Positions 16,798 to 22,852 of a DNA stretch of 22,852 nt are shown piece after piece (within the stretch, counting starts at the first letter, position 1; every line of letters starts with the position of its first letter). The stretch is from Flavipsychrobacter stenotrophus. GTDB lineage: Bacteria; Bacteroidota; Bacteroidia; Chitinophagales; Chitinophagaceae. The position numbers and the translations under genes are program-made. The stretch is taken from the NCBI GenBank assembly GCA_947379685.1, contig CANCOG010000014.1, forward strand, positions 1 to 22,852, in the 5' to 3' direction. The notes beneath the pieces are model-generated. The model searched no databases and was not told where the DNA came from. It worked only from the letters and a program-made list of their open reading frames with translations.

Positions 16798-17241
16798 ATG
16801 TCAGCACACCACAATACCGACAGCAACCTGCATTATTACGAGGGAGACCAATCCAAACTGTATTCCGGAATTATGTCGCACCACGATGACATCAATTCTG
16901 CTGAAGCAAAGGGTCAGGTAAAAAAAATATGGAAGATCTTCTGGTTGTTACTGGTGATCACCATAGTAGAAGTTTTTATCGGCATGCAGTTAAGTCACAC
17001 GATGCCGAAAGCACTTGTAGCTTTTATTTTTCTCGGTCTTACACTTGTAAAAGCTGGCTACATTGTTGCCATCTTCATGCACCTTGGCGATGAGTTCAAA
17101 GGATTCATGATTACTGTTCTCATCCCGTTGATTTTATTTTTCTGGTTTATCATTGCGTTTTTGGCAGATGGTGGATTTTGGTTGCACATGAATGACCATT
17201 CCCCTGCCCGTTCGCATGTTGCCGCAAAGGTTGCCGAATAA
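16798..17241 (+). CDS. Cytochrome c oxidase subunit IV (prokaryotic type)
   Basis: A 147-residue membrane protein of the COX4_pro/CtaF family. Three helices lie at about 44-64, 72-95 and 102-123, with the family signature IFMHLGDE at residues 92-99. It has a His-rich polar N-terminus and C-terminus. It is a small non-catalytic subunit of caa3/aa3-type oxidases. Its TAA stop overlaps the ATG of the SCO gene by one base (TAATG), indicating translational coupling. Confidence 0.93.
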   Translation: MSAHHNTDSNLHYYEGDQSKLYSGIMSHHDDINSAEAKGQVKKIWKIFWLLLVITIVEVFIGMQLSHTMPKALVAFIFLGLTLVKAGYIVAIFMHLGDEFKGFMITVLIPLILFFWFIIAFLADGGFWLHMNDHSPARSHVAAKVAE

Positions 17242-17966
17242 TGAGTACAAAACAGTCGAATAAAAAGTTTCTCATAGGAATAGCGGTAGCCTTTTTGCTA
17301 CCGCTTTCTTTATACCTAATAGTCAGCAAACTGACGAAAGGAAAGATCAAAATGCCCGGCCACTTCATAACTGACCATGTAGATACATTCCGGGATAATG
17401 GTTCAATTACACTGGATACCATTTATCACCAAATCAATGAGCTCGAACTCACCAACCAGGTAGGTGAACTTGTATCGCTGAATAAAGGGCTTGCTGGAAA
17501 AATGCTTGTTATTGACTTCTTTTTTGCAGATTGCAACTCCAGTTGTCCAAAACTAGCAAAGAGTATGGCCATCTTGCAGAAGGGTTTTAAAAAGGACCCT
17601 AAGAAAGAAACTTCGCTGGAAGATGATGTGCAATTTGTTTCAATCACGGTAATGCCAGAGCGTGATTCATTTCCTGTACTTAGAAAGTATGCAGATCGGT
17701 ACGGTGCTAACTCAGATCATTGGTCGTTTTTAACCGGCGACAAGAAACAAATCTATAACTTTGCACGCAACGAACTTGGAGTAACAACTGGTACCGGCGA
17801 TGGTGGTGCAGATGATTTCATCCATTCTGAAAAGTTTATACTAATAGATAAAGATAGGTTTCTACGTGGTTATTACAATGGGTTAAACGACAGCGAAGTG
17901 AAAAAATGTGCTGACGATATCGTTTTACTATCGATCGAACGAAAACACGTGAAAAAGAAAAGATAA
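17241..17966 (+). CDS. SCO1/SenC-family copper chaperone for cytochrome oxidase
   Basis: A 241-residue protein with one N-terminal membrane anchor (about 10-29) and a thioredoxin-like domain facing the periplasm. The Cu-binding CxxxC is C98-NSS-C102, and the third ligand is His195 in FIHSEKFILID. SCO proteins deliver copper to, or reduce cysteines of, the CuA site in oxidase subunit II. The start overlaps the subunit IV stop by one base. Placement within the oxidase cluster supports the role, although subunit II is not in the window. Confidence 0.94.
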   Translation: MSTKQSNKKFLIGIAVAFLLPLSLYLIVSKLTKGKIKMPGHFITDHVDTFRDNGSITLDTIYHQINELELTNQVGELVSLNKGLAGKMLVIDFFFADCNSSCPKLAKSMAILQKGFKKDPKKETSLEDDVQFVSITVMPERDSFPVLRKYADRYGANSDHWSFLTGDKKQIYNFARNELGVTTGTGDGGADDFIHSEKFILIDKDRFLRGYYNGLNDSEVKKCADDIVLLSIERKHVKKKR

Positions 17967-18039
17967 ACCTGATCAACGTCTTTACAATGGTTGAAGTTTA
18001 GGCACAGGGTTAAAATAAAATAAATAATATACTTTTTAC

Positions 18040-18594
18040 ATGCTCACAGCATCTCTTAAAAAAAACGACAAACAGGCTAACGTCATTATCTGGACAGCCT
18101 CGATTGCAGTATTTGCCTTAGTTGCAATTACATCAAAATACAAACTGGAACTGAACCTTGGATTTAATATCCATCTCTTTGCCCTCCTTAATGCCATTAT
18201 TAATTCAACTGTAACCGTTCTCCTTATTGCCGGCCTATTTGCAGCAAAGAGTGGGAAATATATGTTGCATCGCAACATTATGATCACAGCTATTTTGCTC
18301 TCATCTGTATTTCTGCTTTCCTACGTTGGCCATCACCTGCTTGCAGGCGAAACAAAGTATGGCGGGCCTCATGATTCAAGGTATTACACCTACCTGTTCA
18401 TATTAGCAACACATATTCCATTGGCAACCATTATACTCCCATTTGCTTTGTTTACCGCCTACAGGGCACTTTCCGGCGATTATCAAAAACACAAAAAATT
18501 ATCACGCATCACCTGGCCATTGTGGCTCTATGTGAGTATTACCGGTGTTCTTGTTTACTGGTTCATTTCACCATATTATATACCTCATATTTAA
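18040..18594 (+). CDS. DUF420 family membrane protein (CtaM-like)
   Basis: A 184-residue protein with five predicted helices (about 14-30, 43-66, 78-101, 117-140, 158-176). Conserved histidines fit DUF420: H45 in FNIHLFALLNAIIN, H77 in HRNIM, H98-H99 in YVGHHLL, H125 in THIPLA and H151 in HKKLSRITWPLWLYVSITG. A family member, CtaM of Staphylococcus aureus, is needed for aa3-type oxidase activity, to my knowledge, so an oxidase assembly role fits the location. The family identity is solid; the role is by analogy. The gene starts 73 bases after the SCO stop. Confidence 0.88.
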   Translation: MLTASLKKNDKQANVIIWTASIAVFALVAITSKYKLELNLGFNIHLFALLNAIINSTVTVLLIAGLFAAKSGKYMLHRNIMITAILLSSVFLLSYVGHHLLAGETKYGGPHDSRYYTYLFILATHIPLATIILPFALFTAYRALSGDYQKHKKLSRITWPLWLYVSITGVLVYWFISPYYIPHI

Positions 18595-18621
18595 TGCCCA
18601 TTACTTCCACCCTGACCAGTA

Positions 18622-18655
18622 TTTGTTTTTTGCATCCGAAAAATCGGTAATTTTG
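18622..18655 (+). promoter_or_regulatory. Promoter before the small CxxC protein gene
   Basis: TTTG at 18622-18625, a 22-base spacer, then TAATTTTG at 18648-18655, an exact -7 element. Only 6 bases separate it from ATG 18662, so the message would be almost leaderless. This lets the small gene be expressed separately from the oxidase cluster. Confidence 0.6.
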
Positions 18656-18661
18656 CTTGTC

Positions 18662-18877
18662 ATGAAAAAAGTCCTCTTTTCGTTATTGCTATTGGTTGCG
18701 CTGTCCCCCATTGTTCACGGTCAGGGTTGTTCCGTTTGTACAAAAACAGCTCAGGGCCTCGACAACAAAAGTGCAAACGGCATCAACACCGGTATCATTT
18801 ACCTTGCCTTCCTTCCGCTCACAATAATGGGAACATTGGGCTACATTTGGTGGAGGTCATCGAGCCGGAACGCATAA
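18662..18877 (+). CDS. Small exported membrane protein with CSVC motif, oxidase-linked
   Basis: A 71-residue protein. Residues 1-20 form a signal peptide or first membrane segment. It is followed at once by G22-C23-S-V-C26-TKTAQGLDNKSANG, then one membrane helix at about 43-63 with a W-W-R stop and a short tail. This places the CxxC pair in the periplasm, next to the membrane. A longer frame runs upstream over the end of the DUF420 gene, but ATG 18662, preceded by a promoter, is the sensible start. I know no characterised homologue. The CxxC pair and the position after SCO and DUF420 suggest copper or thiol handling for oxidase assembly (inference). Confidence 0.75.
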   Translation: MKKVLFSLLLLVALSPIVHGQGCSVCTKTAQGLDNKSANGINTGIIYLAFLPLTIMGTLGYIWWRSSSRNA

Positions 18878-19077
18878 ACAATTTCAGTTGGAGATACTGG
18901 TAAGCCTTGTCAATAAGTCAATATCTTACCATCGACTTTATAATACCCTGGTTCTAGAGGAATTTTAAATATCAATTGCCTGATTGTTACCCCAAGATTA
19001 TATCTTGCTGATTCGGGTTGGATACTAATGTAAAAAGCTCGAATTTTATTACTACATTAGCAATAAATTCAGGTTTT

Positions 19078-19812
19078 ATGAACAGGCGTATAATTTGTTT
19101 CGCACTAATTGGATTAGCCACTGGCATGAGTTCGTGTGCCAGCCATATCCTTAAAGGCGAAGGAAAACGCATAACTATGCCTATTTCCGGTCTTTCTTTT
19201 AATTCTATTGATATTGGCGTAACGCTTAAAGCGGTGATAAACGTTGTAGCGGGTGCCGCTACAACCGTAGAGTTAACAGGCTGGGAAAACCACCTCAAGC
19301 ATCTCAAAACAAAGTCAGAAAATAATAAATTCATTATTGATTCGGATCTTGATCCAGACTTGAGTTTTGGAAAAACCTCTGAGATCGAGTTAAATATCAC
19401 TGTACCTTCGTTGCAGGCACTTAATCTTGACGATGCCACAGTAGCCGGTATACATGGTAATCTGACAGGTAAAGAATTCAAGCTGGATATCTCCGGGGCG
19501 GGTAAGGTGTTAATAGATAGTTTAAATGTCTCCGATTTCTCTACCGTTGTTTCTGGGGCAGGTAATATTGAAATAAATGGAGGTAGCGTTCATACCGCAA
19601 ATTATCAGGTAAGTGGAGCCGGAAAGATAAAAGCATATCCTTTAAAGAGTTCAGAGACCATTACTTCAATCTCTGGCGCTGCTAAGGCAGAGCTTACTGC
19701 ACTTGAAAAGCTCACAGTAGACATTAACGGGGCCGGAGTTGTAAAATATAAAGGACACCCAACGGTTACTCAAGAGATCTCAGGTGCCGGAACTATTACC
19801 AACGCAAACTAA
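19078..19812 (+). CDS. DUF2807 (GIN domain) lipoprotein
   Basis: A 244-residue protein. ATG 19078 is chosen over an in-frame TTG at 19018 because it gives a signal peptide ending in GMSSC, with Cys20 as the lipidation site. The rest is a repetitive beta-strand domain with recurring (V/I/N)(S/N)GAG(K/N/V) turns, typical of the DUF2807 or putative auto-transporter adhesin head GIN family, a right-handed beta-helix. Such proteins are common outer-membrane-attached proteins of Bacteroidota with no proven function. The DUF2147 gene starts 21 bases after the stop, so the two may be co-transcribed. Confidence 0.9.
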   Translation: MNRRIICFALIGLATGMSSCASHILKGEGKRITMPISGLSFNSIDIGVTLKAVINVVAGAATTVELTGWENHLKHLKTKSENNKFIIDSDLDPDLSFGKTSEIELNITVPSLQALNLDDATVAGIHGNLTGKEFKLDISGAGKVLIDSLNVSDFSTVVSGAGNIEINGGSVHTANYQVSGAGKIKAYPLKSSETITSISGAAKAELTALEKLTVDINGAGVVKYKGHPTVTQEISGAGTITNAN

Positions 19813-19833
19813 GAACCTGATAAAACCCTTGCT

Positions 19834-20280
19834 ATGTACCGGAAACATTTGTTACAGCTATTTTTAATATTGCTCCTGAGCTGCGGAACTTGGTCTGCCT
19901 TCGCTCAGTCAACCGACCCTTTAGAACATAACTGGCTAAATGAAGAGCAAACAGCTAAAATACAAATTTATAAAGCCACAGATGGGAAATATTATGGTAA
20001 GATCGTATGGCTAAAAGTCCCATTGCTGGAAGGCAAACCTAAGGTCGACTTCCGCAACCCCGATAAAGGTCACCAAAACGATCCCCTCATAGGGCTCCTG
20101 CTACTTAAAAATTTCAAAAAAGACGGTACCGACACCTATACCGACGGTACTATCTACGACCCAAAGAATGGCAAAACCTACAGTTGCAAGATCACACGGA
20201 AGGACAAAAAACTAGATGTCCGCGGCTTCGTAGGCTTCTCTCTTTTTGGGAGGACTACAGTTTGGACATTGGCGGAGTGA
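19834..20280 (+). CDS. DUF2147 exported protein
   Basis: A 148-residue protein with a signal peptide (1-24, cleavage AFA-Q). The mature part has the DUF2147 pattern: HNWLNEEQTAKIQIYKATDG, YYGKIVWLK, the NPLIGLLLLKNF-like block, GTIYDPKNGKTYSCKI and a final VRGFVGFSLFGRTTVW. The fold is a small beta-barrel-like domain resembling lipocalin-type proteins. No activity is established. It is probably periplasmic and follows the DUF2807 gene closely. Confidence 0.92.
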   Translation: MYRKHLLQLFLILLLSCGTWSAFAQSTDPLEHNWLNEEQTAKIQIYKATDGKYYGKIVWLKVPLLEGKPKVDFRNPDKGHQNDPLIGLLLLKNFKKDGTDTYTDGTIYDPKNGKTYSCKITRKDKKLDVRGFVGFSLFGRTTVWTLAE

Positions 20281-20366
20281 GCATCTGTTGCCTAATATTA
20301 TCTCAGGAAAATTGAATTCAATACTTATTTTTGAAATCATTCAACAATCCAAGTGACGAAAACCTG

Positions 20367-20374
20367 TAATTTTG
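20367..20374 (+). promoter_or_regulatory. -7 element TAATTTTG of the antitoxin gene
   Basis: An exact TAnnTTTG match 16 bases before ATG 20391. It is the expected position for an autoregulated toxin-antitoxin promoter. No -33 TTG at proper spacing is found. Confidence 0.5.
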
Positions 20375-20390
20375 TACAAACAATGGCGAT

Positions 20391-20630
20391 ATGAGTACTA
20401 TTCAAGCTATCGACAAAGAAATTGCCAGTAATTTACTTCAAATGAGCCTGATTCAGAAGAAAGCTGTACTTGGAGTAATAAAAGCAATTGTAAGTGAAGA
20501 CTCTGATGATTTTGACCGGGAGATCAACAGGCGGATAAATGAATACGAGATTGGCTCCGTCACAACGTACTCGTTTGAAGAATCTGCTGATCGAGCGAGA
20601 CAAGCTTATAGCAAGTCAAAAAACAAATAA
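20391..20630 (+). CDS. Antitoxin of a RelE/ParE-type toxin-antitoxin pair
   Basis: A 79-residue acidic, mainly helical protein. The start MSTIQAIDKEIAS and helix LLQMSLIQKKAVLGVIKAI, followed by a variable C-terminal part, fit the small antitoxins encoded directly ahead of ParE/RelE-family toxins in Bacteroidota. The N-terminal half would bind DNA and dimerise, the C-terminal half would wrap the toxin. The stop TAA overlaps the toxin ATG by one base (TAATG at 20628-20632), the usual layout. The frame is intact although the toxin frame is not. Confidence 0.8.
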   Translation: MSTIQAIDKEIASNLLQMSLIQKKAVLGVIKAIVSEDSDDFDREINRRINEYEIGSVTTYSFEESADRARQAYSKSKNK

Positions 20631-20938
20631 TGGAATTCAGCTATTATTTGCATCCTGAGGCTGATGAAGATCTAAAGAATGCTTATGCCTGGTAAGAAGA
20701 TAAGCAAACGGAACTTGGCGAACGCTTTCTGGAAGCCGTATATAAGAGAATTAAACTAATTGTAAGGTCTCCGCAATTTTTTGGAAGCAAAAGAAGAGGC
20801 TATAGGGAGGCTTTGGTAGATCGCAAATTCCCACATTCAATAGTGTATAAGTTGTATCCAGACAAGAAGGAAATTTTGATCTGTTCTATCTTTCACTCAA
20901 AAAGAAGCACGCGCGGCAAATACAGGAAAGAACCTTAA
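20630..20938 (+). pseudogene. RelE/ParE-family toxin gene with a nonsense codon
   Basis: From ATG 20630 the frame reads MEFSYYLHPEADEDLKNAYAW, then TAA at codon 22 (20693-20695), and continues without shift for 80 more codons to TAA 20936-20938. The continuation has DKQTELGERFLEAVYKRI, the RRGYREALVDRKFPHSIVYK core and the final HSKRSTRGKYR, all ParE/RelE-type toxin features. Family members normally have Tyr or Trp where the stop falls (AWYEE), so one base change explains it. No usable restart codon lies near. The toxin is therefore probably inactive unless the stop is a sequencing error or is read through. Confidence 0.88.
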
Positions 20939-20984
20939 TGACATTTGAGCACTGCATCGCCAACTATACACACCAAAATAAAAA

Positions 20985-21605
20985 ATGAAAAATATCTTCA
21001 TTGCTCTTTTCTTGTTCCAAAGCTTCGATGTGTTTAGCCAAAATAAATGCTTACGATTTTGCGTATCGATACTTGATTCCAATGGCCAACATTCAAACAA
21101 TGCAACATTTCATCAAAGTGATTTGGGTATTGTCTGGCTAAAATTATCAATGTTTAATTGTGGATTATTAGATTTTAGCTATCAACAAAATGGAATTATT
21201 TTTAATAATTTGAACAGTATCGATAAGGAGTTCGACAGGATGTATGAAAGCCCTCTTTTTATGAGATTATATAAAAAGGTGAACCAAACCTACGTCCCAT
21301 TTTACAACTATGACTTTAGAGCAATTTGTACTCTTTTCGAATCAAATTCGGGGAATACATCGGGGATTTTGATGCCAAGTTTTGAATGCATACAAAAATG
21401 TCGAACAACTTATTTTGAGGAATTACCATTTGGGGAATACCAAATTATATTCAGCTATGTAGATGACTATAACCTAAAAGAAATTCGCACTCATAAAATG
21501 GATTCTTTGATTGACCTGATGTGTTTCGATGGCCACGGTGACTACTATTCAGGGTACTATATACAATTTGCACAAAAACCAATATGTTTAAACATAATTA
21601 AATAA
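20985..21605 (+). CDS. Exported protein of unknown function, first of a paralogous pair
   Basis: A 206-residue protein with a signal peptide (1-18, cleavage near FS-QN). Conserved features shared with the next gene are K21-C22-L-R-F-C26, F57-N-C59-G, Y143-F-E-x-L-P-x-G-E-Y152 and V159-D160, then a Y/F-x-Q block near the end. The Cys pair directly after cleavage could form a disulphide. It is unusually rich in F, Y, N and C, and A/T richer than the genes before 20300. I recognise no family. It starts 46 bases after the broken toxin and ends 3 bases before its paralogue. Confidence 0.8.
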   Translation: MKNIFIALFLFQSFDVFSQNKCLRFCVSILDSNGQHSNNATFHQSDLGIVWLKLSMFNCGLLDFSYQQNGIIFNNLNSIDKEFDRMYESPLFMRLYKKVNQTYVPFYNYDFRAICTLFESNSGNTSGILMPSFECIQKCRTTYFEELPFGEYQIIFSYVDDYNLKEIRTHKMDSLIDLMCFDGHGDYYSGYYIQFAQKPICLNIIK

Positions 21606-21608
21606 CCC

Positions 21609-22238
21609 ATGAGGTATGTCTACTTTTTCACTCTGCTATTCACAAGCAATTTATCAATTGCTCAATACAAATGTTTGAAATTTTGCTTTTATGCTTTTAA
21701 TAAAAATGGATCCATTGAAGATGAGAACATTCACTTAAAAGATGCAAAAGACATCCGTTTCCAGTTTACATTCTTTAATTGTGGGACAACAAACATCAAC
21801 ATCGACACGCTGCCCAAAATAGGCAACGACTATTCCACAATGGCGATGTTCAATAATTTTGGACGTAGTTCCCTGATCGTCAAAATCTCGGAAGGAAGCA
21901 ACGGGACTTACTACCCCTTACTAAATACAGAAAAACTAATGAATGTAGATACCGCTCTTGAAAAGGGATTGTCGCATCTAAAATTACTTCGCCCGGGAAT
22001 GAAAATTGCGACACCGAAAACGGACGGGACCAATTATTTTGAATACTTACCCATTGGAGAATATGAAATATCTTTTGATTTTGTTGATGAAATTAAGCCG
22101 ATTCCGAACAAACAACCATATGTCAAGCCAAAGGATTCCACATTATTATCAAAATATTTTGATAATGGGAGCAATTTCTCTCCTGGCTTCTACCTACAGA
22201 CATCAAAAAATAAAATTCGTTTCAAGATAGTAGAATAA
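21609..22238 (+). CDS. Exported protein of unknown function, second of a paralogous pair
   Basis: A 209-residue protein with a signal peptide (1-19, cleavage at IA-Q). It lines up almost without gaps with the preceding protein: K21-C22-L-K-F-C26, F56-N-C58-G, Y143-F-E-x-L-P-x-G-E-Y152 and V159-D160 occupy matching positions, while overall identity is low. Hence an old duplication with retained cysteines and a common fold, probably beta-sandwich given the alternating hydrophobic strands. It starts 3 bases after the previous stop, so the two are almost certainly co-translated. No family is recognised. Confidence 0.8.
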   Translation: MRYVYFFTLLFTSNLSIAQYKCLKFCFYAFNKNGSIEDENIHLKDAKDIRFQFTFFNCGTTNINIDTLPKIGNDYSTMAMFNNFGRSSLIVKISEGSNGTYYPLLNTEKLMNVDTALEKGLSHLKLLRPGMKIATPKTDGTNYFEYLPIGEYEISFDFVDEIKPIPNKQPYVKPKDSTLLSKYFDNGSNFSPGFYLQTSKNKIRFKIVE

Positions 22239-22333
22239 CCCAATAGCGAATAAACGCTAGCGCGGCTCTCCTTCCCTCCAAAATAATTTCCCCAAAAACA
22301 ACTTTATCGCACTGGCTGTTGTTATTTTGTATC

Positions 22334-22852
22334 ATGAATAAACTGGTCGCTTTTTTCGTGATAGTGCTGGCCCTTTCCTTTAGGGCAAGGGGGCAGCAAA
22401 ATGAAGCACCCACCGATTCTGGTAAAATTGGCTTTTACCAGCACGTCCGTATTAGCCTTATTACGTGTGGACCGGGATATGACGAGGTCTATGAAGTGTT
22501 TGGGCATACAGCGATCCGAATTATTGACAGTACCCGCAGAACAGACATGGTGTACAACTATGGTACATTCAACGGGTTTGAAAAAGACTTCGAATTGAAG
22601 TTCATGCGGGGGAAACTCACCTACTACCTTTCCGTTTACCCTTTCAACGATTTTATGCAGGAATACATCCAGCATAAAAGAAGCGTAACAGAACAAGTTC
22701 TGCTGCTAAACGATAGCCAGAAAGTAGCCTATGCTTCCTACCTCGACTGGAACGCAGAACCCGAAAACGCCGAATACAAATACGACTTTTTTTACGATAA
22801 CTGCTCAACCCGCATCCGCGACCTGTTTCCTGTTACCATCCATAGGAGTTTT
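22334..22852 (+). CDS. Lnb/DUF4105 family protein, N-terminal part (runs off the window)
   Basis: The first 173 codons of a longer gene that is open to the window edge. After a signal peptide (1-20, cleavage near RG-QQ) the family motifs follow: ISLITCGPGYDEVYEVFGHT, VYNYGTFNGFEKDFELKFMR, KLTYYLSVYPFNDFM, SVTEQVLLLN and YDFFYDNCSTRIRDLFP. This is the DUF4105 domain, now linked to Lnb, a lipoprotein N-acyltransferase of Bacteroidota (from memory). The conserved FGH histidine and DNC cysteine are the likely active-site residues. Full members have several membrane helices after this domain, beyond the window. The start ATG 22334 has TTATTTTG, one mismatch from the -7 element, 4 bases ahead. Confidence 0.85.
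   Translation, partial: MNKLVAFFVIVLALSFRARGQQNEAPTDSGKIGFYQHVRISLITCGPGYDEVYEVFGHTAIRIIDSTRRTDMVYNYGTFNGFEKDFELKFMRGKLTYYLSVYPFNDFMQEYIQHKRSVTEQVLLLNDSQKVAYASYLDWNAEPENAEYKYDFFYDNCSTRIRDLFPVTIHRSF

Noticed and set aside
18030..18037. TACTTTTT as a promoter for the DUF420 gene
   Set aside because: It lacks the final G and ends 2 bases before the ATG, so transcription would start inside the gene.
18898..18931. Inverted repeat TGGTAAG/CTTACCA after the small CxxC gene as a terminator
   Set aside because: Only 7 pairs, a 20-base loop and no T tract; too weak to call.
18987..19481. 164-codon minus-strand frame over the DUF2807 gene
   Set aside because: Antisense to a well-supported lipoprotein gene; no domain or signal sequence.
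20391..22238. Toxin-antitoxin plus paralogous pair as a defence or competition island
   Set aside because: No integrase, transposase, tRNA or attachment site, nor any nuclease or T9SS sorting tail, is present to support this.
22322..22696. 124-codon minus-strand frame at the right end
   Set aside because: Antisense to the DUF4105/Lnb-like gene, whose motifs are clear on the plus strand.

Overview
The window looks like chromosomal DNA of a Bacteroidota bacterium, most likely from the Chitinophagaceae/Sphingobacteriia side. The grounds are two type IX secretion (T9SS) cargo proteins (one with a gliding-motility-type C-terminal domain, one with a type A sorting tail), the families DUF2807, DUF2147, NamZ/DUF1343 and Lnb-like DUF4105, an actinobacterial/Bacteroidota-style split cytochrome oxidase cluster, few Shine-Dalgarno sites, and repeated -7 elements of the Bacteroidota form TAnnTTTG.

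Layout. 1-110: tail of an upstream gene and its terminator. 345-4868: giant secreted Ig-repeat adhesin, closed by a terminator. 4979-5971: CDF-family metal transporter with an unusual site and a C-terminal cysteine cluster. 5972-7501: gene-poor stretch holding a small HTH protein and a decayed SRPBCC/AHSA1-type gene. 7502-9436 (minus): proline-rich exported Spy-like protein and NamZ-type muramidase. 9654-10082: SlyD-like FKBP, convergent on a six-bladed NHL propeller protein; a perfect 44-bp palindrome between them serves as terminator in both directions. 10167-14167 (minus): NHL protein, YjbR-like protein, SGNH hydrolase, aldehyde dehydrogenase. 14428-18877 (plus): respiratory module with heme O synthase, two subunit III proteins, subunit IV, SCO copper chaperone, DUF420 protein and a small CxxC membrane protein. 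19078-20280: DUF2807 lipoprotein and DUF2147 exported protein. 20391-22238: a toxin-antitoxin pair whose toxin carries a nonsense codon, then two tandem paralogous exported proteins of unknown function. 22334-end: start of a DUF4105/Lnb-like gene.

The clearest functional unit is 14428-18594: CtaB makes heme O, the SCO protein and probably the DUF420 protein assist oxidase assembly, and the two subunit III and one subunit IV genes supply accessory subunits; catalytic subunits I and II are not in the window. I did not find a convincing new defence or mobile system. The best leads are the small CSVC protein at the end of the oxidase cluster, the paralogous pair, the broken toxin next to an intact antitoxin, and the habit of placing -7 promoter elements almost directly against start codons.
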